Shown here piece after piece: positions 24,067 to 35,480 of a stretch of DNA of 64,000 nt (within the stretch, counting starts at the first letter, position 1; each line of letters begins with the position of its first letter). The notes beneath the pieces are model-generated. The model searched no databases, was not told where the DNA came from, and saw only the letters and a list, made by a program, of their open reading frames with translations. Where the stretch lies: positions 133,015-197,014 of the forward strand of contig QRFJ01003336.1 in the NCBI GenBank assembly GCA_006176705.1, in the 5' to 3' direction. The translations under genes and the position numbers were made by a program. This stretch comes from Cocos nucifera (taxonomy: Eukaryota > Streptophyta > Magnoliopsida > Arecales > Arecaceae).

Positions 24067-26061
24067 ATGAGTCAATTTAGTCTGTCCCAATCTTCTTGGG
24101 GCTCGAATACCCTTCTCGTGAGGATCACAGTCCGGGGTAATAGGTTCTTCAGGCAAACCCGAAGAACGTGAAGTTTCGAACTATGGTCCTTTCAGAATAA
24201 ATTTCGTCTTCTCCTCGGAGGACTTGGAAGTCATTAGGATGAAATACCATATCTCCGATAATTTTAAGTTAGAGGTCGCCGGTCCCACGGAGCGTATAGC
24301 TCTTCCTCAGCCTGGACGGATCGGTGTTTACGAGAAATCATCAAAAGCTAGCCTCAGATTGTCTTTTCATTTTTTAATCATCGAGTTTCTAAATCTGTGT
24401 AGAATTAGCTTCTATTGTTTGGCGCCGAACTCCTGGCGATCGATCCAAGGCTTCTTTACCCACTGCCTCCTCCTCGGGGTTGAGCCTACCTCCCATCTTT
24501 TTCAAGCTTGCTTCATTTTAAAGGAGCATCCGATGAAGGTTGGATGGTGGTACACCTCTCCTCGAAGAGGATGCTGTCTTTTTCGATGCGCTCCTTCCTC
24601 GGTGCATAATTGGAAGGAGTGTTTCTTTTTTTTGTTTTGACAGAGCAACCATGGGATTTCAACACATCATGAGGGTTACCTCATAGATCAGCCATCAGAC
24701 CTCCAACGCTATTTGATGTCGAGGAGGAGGCCTTAAGTTAGATCTTTAGTCTCGCTCCTCCCCCGCTATCTAGGTTCCTTATCGAGGAGAACTTATTTAA
24801 GATCGGACTGATTCCAACTGATCCGAGGAGTAAGTGTTCTTATGCAATTTTGTTTGGGTCATCTTTTCTTTCCTCGTCATTATCATTGATCGAGTCTTAT
24901 ATTTTCTATCCAGCGATGAATCCGTCCGACCTCGAAACTCTTCAATGAATGACGAAGAAGAGAAAGACGAGTGCGGCCGTAGCCCCCAAACGCGCTCAGA
25001 CCGAGGCTGTCCTAGCATAGCCCATGGTGGGAGGTTCCTCGAGAGCGGCCAACACCCCGAGGAAGGAGAAGTCGACATCGACGAAGGTTGTGATGCCAAT
25101 TTGGTCTGCTGCTCCAGTGGAGTCTGTCCCTCGATCTTCTACATCTTCCTCCAAAAGAAGCTTGGGTGGACCGAAGATCTCCATCTGGATGTCTGATCGT
25201 GGACCTAATATTTCGGAGAGTGTATCTCTGGTGGAAGTTTCTTCGAATACCGAGGACAAAAGAAAGGGCGTCGGCGACTACCGTGTCGCCCATTCCTTGC
25301 TGAAGTCGGTCAACTTATCGACCAACGTCCAAGCATTTGAGGAGGTTGAGGGTGCCTTCCGTATCCAGGACTTCTACGATTTTATCCTTCGGATACGTAT
25401 CGGCTTCTTTACCGACCTTCATTTTAGCTCTTTCGTTCATTCCTCAGCTCAGCTTCTTTTTCTTCTCTCTTCTTTCTTTTTTTTTTATTTCATTCATCAT
25501 GTGGACCATTTTGCTGAAGTAATTAGAGAGGTTCGGCACCTCTCTAAGGAAGTTGAGGAGAAAGCCGCCTAAGCCAACCGAAGGACTGACGATGCTCGGT
25601 TATCTCGATTGAAGGTCGAGGATGAGACCAGGTCCCTCAGAAAGAGGGTGAAGTAGCTAGAATCCAAGCTGGCTAAGGCTAAAGCTCGGATGCTGGGAGA
25701 GAGGGAGGTCGGAAAGGCATGGGTGGAGGCCGTCAGGATAGAGGCGGTCGAGGCCTTCCGTGCCTCAGAAGAATTTTGCAATATCAAGATAGATTTTGCA
25801 TCACTCTCCTACCTACAAGAGGGTATAGATCTGAAAGAGAAGGTCTGGAGGATCTTTCTCAATCTGAACTTAGACCTCTTAAAGTCGGATGACGAGGAGG
25901 CCGAGAAAGTTGAGGGTTGAAAAATTCAAATGGAAGATGTCTTCAGTCCCGCGCGTGATGACCCGACTGCAGAGGATGTAGCATTGGTACCACCGCCAAC
26001 CATCATCGCTCTACCAGACCATGAGGAGGTCGATGAATCTAGAGCACTATACGGAGCTTAA
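24067..26061 (+). pseudogene. Element A antisense ORF (aORF), gypsy-type transposon domain
   Basis: Gene-like region read opposite to the element's gag-pol, between the repeat array and the 3' LTR. The start MSQFSLSQSS at 24,067 is shared with element B. The segment 24,224-24,640 (PGRIGVYEKS, then APNSWRSIQGFF, then LLGVEPTSHLFQ) fits the plant 'putative gypsy type transposon' family (Pfam Transposase_28, as I remember it), whose function is unknown. Downstream come a Ser/Lys-rich part and a charged, coiled-coil-like tail (25,500-25,918) ending at TAA 26,061. An intron is predicted at 24,830-24,913 (GTAAGT...CCAG). A frameshift after the start region and in-frame stops at about 24,945 and 25,570 show decay. 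Confidence 0.7.
24830..24913 (+). other. Predicted intron 1 of the element A aORF
   Basis: 84 bp from GTAAGTGTTC to TTTTCTATCCAG, T-rich, joining GATCCGAGGA to CGATGAATCCG in frame. Element B has the same feature at 35,353-35,437. Splicing is inferred from consensus sites and conservation. Confidence 0.55.
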
Positions 26062-26299
26062 TGTACCATTTTGATCGGGCATGTTCGATCTTTTTTAGGT
26101 CGGCCTTTTTTGTTTGTCTCCGATTTTTGCTGAGGTATCTTTATATAGGCTGACCATCACTTGTAAATACTCAACTTTAATACAAAATCTTCTTTTGCTA
26201 AGTTGTTGAGTTCGTATATTTTTCATCAAATTTTTTCTTTCGAGACATAGATCGGCATAAATCTTAGGCGGTATGATTGAGAAGTTTTGGCGAACGATT

Positions 26300-27325
26300 C
26301 ATGTCGACGCGTTACGATCCTCGGCCATAGTCGAGAAGCATATTTTGACAAATTTTGTGGGATGCACCCCGATCCTCGATCGTGGTTGAGGGCCACGCAT
26401 TGGCGATTTGTATTGGAGACGTGTACCGCTCCTCGATCATGATCGATGAGCACGCATTGACAAAATTCGATGGAGACACGTTTTACTCCTCGATTGCGGT
26501 CGAGGAGCATGCATTGGCAAAATCCGATGGAGACGCATTCCACCTCTCGACCGCGGTCGAGGAGCGTGCTTTGGCAAAATCTGATGGAGATGCATCTTGC
26601 TCCTCGATCGTGATCGAGGAGCGCACGTTGGCAAGATCTGATGGAGACGCATTCCGCTTTTCGATCATAGTTGAGGAGCACGTGTTGACGAGATCTGATG
26701 AAAATACATTTCGTACCTTAATCACGATCGAGGAGTGCGCATTGGCGAGATCCAATGAAGATGCATTCTGCCCCTCGACCGCGGCCAAGGGGGCATGCGT
26801 TGGCTAGATCTGATGGAGATGCATTTTGCTCCTCATCTACAGTCGAGGAGCGTGTGTTGGCGAGATTCGATGGAGATGCATTCCACTCCTCGATCATGGT
26901 CAAGGAGTGCGCATTGACGAGATCCGATGTAGATGCTTTCCACTCCTCGATCGTGGTTGAAGAGCGCACGTTGATGAGATCCGATGGAGATGCATTTCAC
27001 TCCTCGACCGCGGTCGAGGAGTGCGCATTGGTGAGATCCATTGGAGATGCATTCCGCTCCTCAACCACGATCGAGGAGCGCACGTTGGTGAAATTCGATG
27101 GAGACACGTTCCGTCCCTCGATCGCGGTCGAGGAGCGCGCATTGGTGAAATTTGATGCAGACGCATTTTGCTCATTGACCGTATCCGAGGAGCGCGCATT
27201 GGCGTGATTCGATGGAGATGCGCTCTGCCCCTAAATCATGGTCGAGGGGCGTGCATTGACGAAATCCGATAGAGATACATTCCACTCCTTGACCACGGTC
27301 GAGAAGCACACATTGGCGAAGATAA
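26300..27325. repeat. 57-bp tandem repeat array in element A
   Basis: About 18 units of 57 bp. Each has a dyad: arms near GCTCCTCGACC and GGTCGAGGAGC separated by two bases, followed by GCGCATTGGCGAAATCCGATGGAGATGCATTC-like spacer sequence. Because 57 is 19 codons, several frames on both strands stay open for long distances; these are not genes. The array lies between the integrase end and the aORF, matching the hypervariable 3' region known to carry tandem repeats in Tat/Ogre-type elements. Confidence 0.9.
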
Positions 27326-27479
27326 AACCTGCGATAAGTTATTATTCATTATCGAAGAAAAATTCAAGATGAAAATTACATTCTAAGGATAATATCTTCG
27401 AAGATTATCAATGTTCCAGGTTCTTGGGATTGGAGTTCCATCCAATCGATAGAGATGGTAAGTTCAGGCCGAACTACTT

Positions 27480-28240
27480 CAGCCACGCGATAAGGATCTT
27501 CCCAGTTTGGTGATAATTTTGATCGTTTGAATGGATGAGAAATCTTGGCTCGATGAAGAACTAATTATCCTGCCAGAAAAGATTATCTCTTTACTCAAGA
27601 ATTGTAGTACCAAGCAACTTTTTTTTGATAGTTGGCCATTCAAACTTGAGCTCATTCTCGAATTTCTTCCAGCAGATGCAGATTCGTTCTCATCCCGAAG
27701 AAATTGCTATCTTCATCGAACTCTTCCACTCGGAGCATGGGTAACCCCATCTCTAGGGGTATCACAGTTTTCATACCAAAGGCCAACATAAAAGGTGTCT
27801 CTCCAGTTGGGACATGTTGCGTCATGCGATACATCCAAAGGATATTGTACAATTCTTCGACCCACGATCCTTTTGCCTGGCTTATGCGATCTTTCAACCC
27901 CTGCAATAATATCCTATTTGTCACCTCAGCCTCACTATTAGTCTGTAGATGACCTACCGACGTCAATCTATGAGAAATTCCGTAGTCATTACAGAACCCT
28001 ATAAACCTCGAGTTATTAAATTATCGTCTATTATCGATTATAATGGCATGGAATAAACTGAATCGACCATAGATTCCTTCGTGAACTTCTCACAGATCAT
28101 AGTTGGCTTCTGAAGGACGGAGGCATCTGAGCAGAGGTAGGGTGAAAGACCTTTTATACAACTTTTCTTCATAGACGATGTATTATGGAGAGAGGCGTCT
28201 CAACCTTTTTGCCTCATCTCGATCCATAGGCAAAATTTCA
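27480..28240 (-). pseudogene. Element A integrase, internally deleted
   Basis: In element sense the remaining parts are the N-terminal leader up to about 28,085 and the C-terminal half at 27,652-27,966 (IRLTS-like region, then SQAKGSWVEELYNILWMYR, then TPFMLAFGMKTVIPLE, typical of Tat integrases). Compared with element B, about 340 bp are missing at about 28,068. The loss takes the zinc-binding second His and both Cys and the first catalytic Asp. The product could not be active. Confidence 0.8.
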
Positions 28241-28242
28241 TC

Positions 28243-29357
28243 TTACAAGTAATGGAGGATAGGATCTATCCAGCTCGATTCTGGATCATCTTGCATTACC
28301 AGAGCCTCCTTAATACTCGGCTTCTTCAGGACTTTCATATATGAGCTTCTCTTTAGATCGGCTGCTCCATTGGTTGCTAGCTTAGAAAGAAGATCAGCTC
28401 GCACATTTTTCGCCCTTGGTATCTGCTGAACATTCATTACTAAAAAGCTAGAAGCTAAGTTCCTGACCTTCTATAGGTACTTAACCATATTCGGCTCTCG
28501 AGCTTCATATTCTCCCTAAATCTGATCAATCACCAACTACGAATCACTATGGACTCTGAGATGTCGAACTCCCACTTCTTTAGCTATTCTGAGTCCCGCT
28601 ACTAATGCCTCATACTTAGCTTCATTATTGAAAGCCAGAAAGTCAAAGCATAGGGCATATTCCGCTACTACTTCCTCCGGGTTTGTTAAGATCAACCTGG
28701 CTCTAGAGCCCGCGGCATTCGAAGATCCATCAACATATAGGGTCCAACATTCATCGGTTGAAGGGGCTTCAGCGTGACTGGATTCCTCATCTAGAATTAT
28801 ACATTCTAGGATGAAGTTCGCTAATGCCTGAGCTTTAATGCACGATCTCGGTAAATATTTGATGTCGAATTCACCTAGCTCGATAGCCCATTTAGCCAAT
28901 TATCCCGAGGTATCTGATCGGTACAATACCGATCTAATGGATTGGTCTGTAAGGACTACGATGGTATGTGCTTGAAAATATGGGCATAATTTTTTGCAAA
29001 TATGAAGAAAGCATAGATGATTTTTTTCAGTCTCGTATATCTGGTCTCAACATCATGAAGTATCCGACTCACGTAATAGATCGGCTTCTACACCTTAGCT
29101 TCCTGTCAGACTAGAACAGAACTAATTACCGAAGAAGAAACAGCTAAATACAAGTACAATACCTCCTCAGACTCTGGCTTGCTTAAAAGAGGAGGGGAGC
29201 CGAGGTATTTCTTTAGCTCATCGAAGGCTGTCTGGCATTCATCGATCCATTGAAAATCCTTTGATTGCTTAAGATCTTTAAAAAATGAAAAGCTCTTTTC
29301 CATCGATCTTGATAGGAATCTATTTAAGGCTGTGATCCTTCCTGTGAATCGCTGCAC
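28243..29357 (-). pseudogene. Element A RNase H and second (archaeal-type) RNase H
   Basis: Fragments at 29,106-29,357, 28,537-28,899 and 28,243-28,437. The middle one joins the end of the RT-linked RNase H (KWAIELGEFDIKYLPR) to a second RNase H with VDGSSNAAGSRA, EAKYEALVAGLRIA and RVHSDS, the Asp/Glu/Asp catalytic pattern. The third holds the final catalytic region ADLLSKLA. Two RNase H domains in series are diagnostic of the Tat lineage. Stops and frameshifts separate the pieces. Confidence 0.8.
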
Positions 29358-30110
29358 TTTTTTTTATCGTCTTCAGGGGCTTCATCTCTTGAAGAGCTTG
29401 AATCTTCTTCGAATTGGCCTCAATCCCATGTTGTGACACCATGAACCCAAGAAAGTTTTCAGAAGTGACACCGAAGGCGCATTTGTCTGGATTAAGCTTC
29501 ATCCAAAAGTGCCATAGTATAGAGAAGGCTTCTTCTATATCAGTGATATGATATTTGGTAGTCCTACTTTTGACGAGCATGTCGTCCATATATACTTCCA
29601 TGTTTCTTCCAATTTGCTCCTTGAAAAGCTTGTTCATAAGTCTTTGATAGATCGCTCCAGCATTTTTCAAGCTAAACGGCATGATTCTATAACAAAAAAG
29701 ATCTTGATCAGTTATGAAAGAAATTTTTTCTTCATCCTCGAGCGTCATTCGAATCTTGTTGTATCCCTAGAAAGTATTCATAAATGATAGGAGCTGATAT
29801 CCTAAGGTCGCATCCACCAGTTGGTCTATGCGTGGTAGAGGATAGCTATCCTTTAGACATGCTCCATTGAGATCCACATAATCAACACACATGCACCATT
29901 TTCTACTAACCTTCTTAATGAGGACGACGTTAGCCAACCACTCTGGATAATAAACTTCTCAAACAAAACTGACCTTCAAGAGCTTATCTACTTCTTCTTG
30001 TATCGCCTTCAGGCGTTCAAGGGCAAAGCTCCATTTTTTCTACCTGATCAAACGACGATTCATATCCACATTGAGTCGGTGTACCATGACCTATAAATCA
30101 ATGCTGGACA
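29320..30110 (-). pseudogene. Element A reverse transcriptase
   Basis: The fragment at 29,320-29,748 carries FCYRIMPFSLKNAGAIYQRLM and the catalytic YMDD box, followed by the thumb region. Upstream sequence to about 30,110 encodes the N-terminal RT blocks with stops (the FMDAFSGY equivalent is altered near 29,790). The intact relative is at 46,538-47,194 in element B. Confidence 0.8.
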
Positions 30111-30289
30111 TATCCGAAGCTAACCAAGCAAATATGTTGAAGTTATCTCATAGAAATGTGATGAGGTGCTATCGATCCTCTTCACATAAGCTTGAGCTGA
30201 CCTTCACAACCTTGTTTGGATCGTCCTTGATCGGTACAGAGATCAGTTCTGCTATCGGAGAGCCTCTTTATTCAGTTTGTTCATCCTAG

Positions 30290-30830
30290 ACGTCTAACTC
30301 ATTCATGGGTTGCTCTTCAGCCACCACTCCACGCAAAGTAGCCATGTAACATTTTCTTGCGACCGACTGGTTTCTCCTGAGCTCGTCGATTCCATGTGGA
30401 GTCATGAATTTAACCTTCAAGTGATAGGTCGACACTATGACCTGGAGGATATTTAGGCCTGACCGACCTAAGATGACATTATAGGCGGAGAGGCTATTTA
30501 CGATGAAATAAGTTATGTCAACAACTGCCTACCTCGGAGCTCATTCAGCTTTTGTCATTAGTGAGATAGTTCCTTCCACTGGAACCATAGCGCTAGAAAA
30601 TTCGACCAGAGGTATATTCCTCTTCGTCAGTAGTTCAGGGTTCAAGTTCATCCGAACAAAGGCATCATAAAATAGAACATCCATCGAACTTTCATTATCA
30701 ATAAGGATCCGATGTACATCATAATTAGCAATATTTAGAGAAACGACTATAGGATCATCATGTGGCTGACTTATTTCTTTTAGATCTTCATCGGTGAAAG
30801 TAATTTCATTATCTACTTTCCTCTTCCTTT
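30290..30830 (-). pseudogene. Element A aspartic protease, catalytic glycine changed
   Basis: Translates in pieces to the Tat protease with the active-site region IDNESSMDVLFYDAF near 30,670-30,705. Element B has VDNGSS here, so the glycine of the catalytic triad is Glu in A. A downstream ILGRSGLN segment matches the conserved ILGR(P/S) block. Read with stops. Confidence 0.65.
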
Positions 30831-30949
30831 GTCCTTCTTCTGGTCAGTCCCGATCCAAACTATTTCCACCGAGGTTTCCTCCAGTAATTACTTTGATCTC
30901 TCCCACAATCGACTATTCTCCATGCAGTTCATCTTGTCGAGGTTAGTCA

Positions 30950-32430
30950 CGACCCAGATTCGTCGGGATTCACCGTTCATCCACATAGTGCTGACGTCAT
31001 CCTTGCTTGATTAGCGCCTCTATTTTTTTCTTTGAGCTGCCAGCATTCCTCGATATCATACCTATGGTCATGATGATATCGGTAATACTTTCTCGAATTT
31101 CTTACTCGAGCAGGGATTATCATTTTCCTAGATCGAGGTATATCTTTTTGTCGCTCGATCTCTATCAAAATCTGAGCCCGAGGTGTGTTGAGAGGGGTGT
31201 GGTAATTGAATCTTCGAGGTGGAGTTCTAGATCGGCATTGCAGCTTTGGAGATGTTGGTCGGCTACTCGGAGGTGGGATGCGCGATTGATGGAACTGTGG
31301 CTCCTCTCGATAATGTTGCATCCGTCTATGGTCTTTTTTCTTCTCTTACTTTTTGGACGGACTCGACCTACCATCTTAGCTACTTCCTTGCTAGTCCCAA
31401 GCCTCTTCAATTGGACATACTTCTCCACTCGTTCTAGCATCTCGGCGAAGTCCTTTGGATAGTCCAAGTTGAGGGAGAACAAAAGATCATTTTGGAGGAG
31501 GTCGGTCTTGAACGCCGTCATGGCCATCGACGGATCTAAATTTTGGACCTCCAAGGTGGCTGCATTGAAGCGATTGATATACTCTTAAAGGGGCTCATTC
31601 TCCCATTGCTTGATGCTCATGAGAAAGTCAGAGTTACGATGTTGCCGATGACTGCTTACAAAGTGGGCAACGAATAGATGGCTCAACTGGTACAAGAAAT
31701 CTATGAAGCCAGATTTTAAGTTCGAGTACTAATGTCGAGCCCCTTTTCTAAAAGTTGAAGAAAAAACTCAACATAGTATCGCATTGATAGTCCCTTGTAG
31801 ATGCATAAGAGTTCGAAAGCTGTCCAGATGGTCTACGGGATCAACCACCCTATCGTAAAGCTTCGTCTGAGGGATCTTGAACCAACGTGGTAAGGGTTCA
31901 TCCATAATCTTTTGAGTGAACAGAGGATTGACATTGAACCCCAAATCCTTCCCTTGTTGCCTCGGCTCCCGCAATGCATGCAGCTATTGTTGCATCTCTT
32001 TGAGTTATTTCTCTATTTTATCCTCGTGAGTGACTCGATGTTGAGGAGTCTCATGGTCTGGGATGGAGCCTCTTCTAAAAATTGGTGTGGACGATCATTC
32101 AGATCTTCGACGGAAAGGACCGTTAGGTCGACTGTGATGACTGGCCTCCATCCTTGGGCTTTGGGGGTGTCGTTCCTCCGACCTTCTCTGAACTAGACCT
32201 GAATTTTCTTCGACTGGATGGTGCTCATCGGTCTATTATATTTCTCTTACGGTGGCTGATAGTGCTTGCACCTGATGAAGCAGCGTGTCATATTGTTCCT
32301 ATGAGATTGCCGACGTCATTGGTGGGTTTTTCTAGATTGGTGGTGGAGATGCGTTAACCTGATGAGAATTGTAGGTCCTCCGACTACTAGAATGCTGAAA
32401 CGCATTTGATGTTCCCCTTCGAATTCTCAT
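30950..32430 (-). pseudogene. Element A gag
   Basis: Starts MRIRRGTSNAF at 32,430, about 75 bp inside the 5' LTR. Further pieces: 31,768-31,974 (WFKIPQTKLYDRVVDPVDHL, a conserved Tat gag block), 31,165-31,554 (VQNLDPSMAMTAF, then NDLLFSLNLDYPKDFAEML) and 30,977-31,321 (YYRYHHDHRYDIEECWQL, the HDHGHDTEEC-like end). Interrupted by stops and frameshifts. Confidence 0.8.
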
Positions 32431-32485
32431 GATATCCAATGACGTACTTTCTTTCCTCAAAATTGGACCTCAAAATCAATCGAAG

Positions 32486-32503
32486 GTTCTTCCTCTAGCA
32501 CCA
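32486..32503 (-). other. Element A primer-binding site
   Basis: On the element strand TGGTGCTAGAGGAAGAAC, a few bases after the 5' LTR end. The same site occurs in B and in the non-autonomous element C. The matching tRNA was not determined. Confidence 0.6.
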
Positions 32504-32505
32504 AC

Positions 32506-33190
32506 TATTGCTCCTGGATCTGCCGGCTTGAGGTCAACCGATGAGGATGGAGGAGCTCAGCCATCGAGGAATATGAGGTCGAAGATGAACTTTCATTGGA
32601 GCTTCGCCCGTTCACCTAAAATAAAGTCCCCATCGAAGTATTCTCCGGTAAAGACCCTCCAACGCTCAAGTTAGAAGATTGGAGAACAATAAGAAGAGAA
32701 AGCATCGAATTGAGTGGCATACCTGAAGGATCCCAGAGCTTCTTTATTTATAGGAGAGGAATTGGAGTCATATCCATTTTGGATTCTAACGTCTTTTCGA
32801 GTTTGTCATTCTAAATTGATTCGAAAGATTTTTTTCCTTCTTGAAAGATGAGATTGTGAAAGATTCTCTCTTTATTCGAGTTTTCCAATTCAGAGAGGAT
32901 ATAGTTTCAGCAAGAACGGTTGTAGGTTGGCCATCAATGGGCTATGATAGGTCATCCTGTTCATGTAGCTCAACGATCAATCTGAACTCAACGAGGACGA
33001 GGTATGAAGGCCTACATCATTTTGCTAGGAAGCGATCTTCAGTAGGTCGATCAGATTTATTGGTCGGCTTAGGCCGACCTACAGCTAACTGCGGGTGAAG
33101 TATCGCATTATTCTGCTTAGATGATCCATTGGGGTAGGTCGATGGCCAACCCTAAACAAGTCGAGGCCACACCAGCCCCATTCCACAATA
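32506..33190 (-). repeat. Element A 5' LTR
   Basis: 685 bp, equal in length to its partner. A TATA box (TATAAATA on the minus strand) lies at 32,745-32,752 and would start transcription toward gag. The element-strand start is TATTGTGG, so the termini are TA...CA instead of TG...CA. Confidence 0.9.
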
Positions 33191-33195
33191 GGACT

Positions 33196-33476
33196 GCTTC
33201 CATGACTAGGCTGTCTCTCTTCTACTCTATCTTCCCCTCTCTCGCTCTCCCTCACCTTTTAGTTATTTTGTTGTTCTAATTTCATCCATGCTTGCTACTT
33301 AATCCTTCCATGATGTGGTCTCCACTTTCCTTCCTTGCCAATTCCTTAGGTACATATCGCTCATATAGCTATTTGTCTTTTTATGTATGCTATTTGTCTT
33401 TTTATGTATGCATTAAATAATTACTCTACCATATAGACTAAATTATCTCTCATTTTTTTTTTTTCTTCTTCTTATT
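33196..33476. other. Host spacer between elements A and B
   Basis: About 280 bp of T- and CT-rich sequence containing a short direct duplication (CTATTTGTCTTTTTATGTATG twice near 33,370-33,410). No gene. Confidence 0.7.
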
Positions 33477-33481
33477 ATTAT

Positions 33482-34151
33482 TGTTGCTCCTGGATCTCCC
33501 GACTTGAGGTCGGCCGACGAGGATGGAGGAGCTCGACCACCGAGAAATATGAGAACGAGGACGAACTTGGCTGGAGCTTCACCCGTTCAGCTGCAATAAA
33601 CTTTCCACCGGAGTGTTCTCCGATGAAGACCCTCCGACACTCAAGTTAGGAGATTGGAGAACAATGAGGAGAGAAAGCATCAAATTGAATGGCATACCTG
33701 GAGGATCCTGAAGCTTCTTTATTTATAAGGAAGGAGTTGGAGTCGTATCTATTTTGGACTCTAATGGCTTTCCGAGTTAGTTGTCCTGGATTGATTCGAA
33801 AGATTTCTTTCCTTCTTAGGAGATGGGATTGCCAAAGATTCTTCTTTATCCAAGTTTTTTAATTTGGAGAGGATGCAATTTCAGCAGGGATGGTTGTAGG
33901 TCGATCATTGATGAGCTATGAGCTTATTCACGTAGCTCGATGGCCGACCTAAATCCGACGAGGATGAGGTATGAAGGCCTACCTCATTTTGCCAGGAGAT
34001 GATCTTCAGTAGGTCGGCCAAAATTGTAGGTCCGCTTAAGTCGACCTATAGCTAATCGTGGACGAAGTGTCGCATTATTTCGCGATCCATTGGAATAGGT
34101 CGACGATCGATCTTAAACAGATCGGGGCCATACTAGCCCCATTTCATAATA
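33482..34151 (-). repeat. Element B 3' LTR
   Basis: 670 bp, bounded on the plus strand by TGTTGCTCC and CATTTCATAATA. The polypurine tract abuts it at 34,152. Confidence 0.9.
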
Positions 34152-34167
34152 GTTTGCCCCCCACTTA
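34152..34167 (-). other. Element B polypurine tract
   Basis: On the element strand AAGTGGGGGGCAAAC, directly before the 3' LTR start, as in element A. Confidence 0.75.
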
Positions 34168-34588
34168 CGAGATCGATCTATCTTTGAGCAATCGATGTAA
34201 GTACCCTATCGAAGTCAAGGCCAATCTTCAAATCGTGCCTGCATTACAGTGTTGAAGATCGATAGCATGACAAGATTGGAAGAAGTCCATCAGCCATGAA
34301 ATCTAACCATCCGTTGCTTTGCTCTGAGTTTACCCATCCCAACCAATGGGTATCTGACACCTGACGAAGATCTAAGAGGGTAGATGAAATAGGAGTAGAT
34401 CGGAGCCATCCATGCCTCTTATAAATAGGATCTATATTACTCTTTTTGACTGCTACTGTTGCTTAAAGGGTGAACTCCAATACTTTGCATGAGGAATAGT
34501 TCAGACTCAGTCGAGCTATCGTCGATCCCATCCTAACTTCCCTTGTTGTTCGACCTCCTCGCCCTTTAGGTCAGTCTCCTCCGTACTC

Positions 34589-35480
34589 ATGAGTCAATCT
34601 AGTCTGTCCCGATCTTCTTGGAGATCAAATAACCCTTCTGATGAGGACCATGGTTCCGGGGTAGTTGGTTCTCCGGGCCAATCCGAGGAATGTGAAGTTT
34701 CGAACTATAGTCTTTTCAGAATAGATTCCATATTCACTTTGGAGGATCTATAAGTCATTAGGATGAGGTACCATATCTCCGATGATTTTAAGTTAGAGGT
34801 CGCCGGTCTTGGAGAGCGTATAGCTCTTCCTCGATCTGGACGGATCAGTATTTACGAGGAATCACTAAAGACCGGCCTTAGATTGTCTTTTCATTTTTTA
34901 ATTATCGAGCTTTTGAACCTGTATAGAATTAGCTTTCGTTGTTTGGCATCGAACTTCTAGCGATCGATTTTAGGCTTCTTCACCCACTGCCTCCTCCTCG
35001 AGATTGACTCTACCTCCTATCTTCTCTGAGCTTGCTTCACTTTAAAGAAGCATCTGACAGAGGTCGGGTGGTGGTATGCTTCTCCTCGAAGAGGATACCA
35101 TCTTTTTCGAGGTGGCTCCTTCCTCGGTGCATAATTGAAAGGAGCGCTTTCTTTTTGTATCGGTCGAGCAATCATGGGATTTTAGCACATCATAGGAGTG
35201 ACCTCATAGGTCAGCTGTCAGACCTCCAACACTATCCAAAGCCGAGGAGGAGGTCTTGAATCAAATCTTTAGTCTTGCTCCTCTCCCGCTGTCCAGATTT
35301 TTTATCGAGGAGAACTTATTTAAGGTTGAACTGATTTCAACTGACCCGAGGAGTAAGTGTTCTCATGTGATTTTGTTTGGGTCGTCTTTTCTTTCCTTGT
35401 CATTATCATTGATCGAGTCTTATGCTTTTCTGTTCAGCGATGAACCCGTCCGATCTTGAAACTCTTCATCGGATGATGAA
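34589..35480 (+). pseudogene. Element B aORF, first part (gypsy-type transposon domain)
   Basis: Opens with MSQSSLSRSSW and runs into the same conserved domain as in A: MRYHISDDFKLEVAGL, PGRIS-like turn, LLN...RISF at 34,763-34,960, then PSSVHN-like and SQIFSLAPLPLSRFFIEEN at 35,250-35,310. An intron is predicted at 35,353-35,437. The exon after it (MNPSDLETLHRMM, from 35,441) is cut at 35,480 by element C. In-frame stops are present, for example after ASNF at 34,958-34,960. Confidence 0.7.
35353..35437 (+). other. Predicted intron 1 of the element B aORF
   Basis: 85 bp, GTAAGTGTTC...TTTTCTGTTCAG, same place and nearly the same sequence as in element A. Removal keeps the reading frame across the junction. 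Confidence 0.55.

Larger units (their letters stand above)
22941..33190 (-). mobile_element. Element A: Tat-lineage Ty3-gypsy retrotransposon
   Basis: A complete but decayed element of 10,250 bp read on the minus strand. The two LTRs are both 685 bp, and the element is flanked by a perfect 5-bp duplication GGACT (22,936-22,940 and 33,191-33,195). Order in element sense: 5' LTR, primer site, gag, protease, RT, RNase H plus a second RNase H, integrase, a 57-bp repeat array, an antisense ORF, polypurine tract, 3' LTR. The second RNase H and the antisense ORF place it in the Tat group (relatives: RIRE2, Grande, cinful). Its coding region is broken by many stops and frameshifts and by an integrase deletion. 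Confidence 0.92.
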
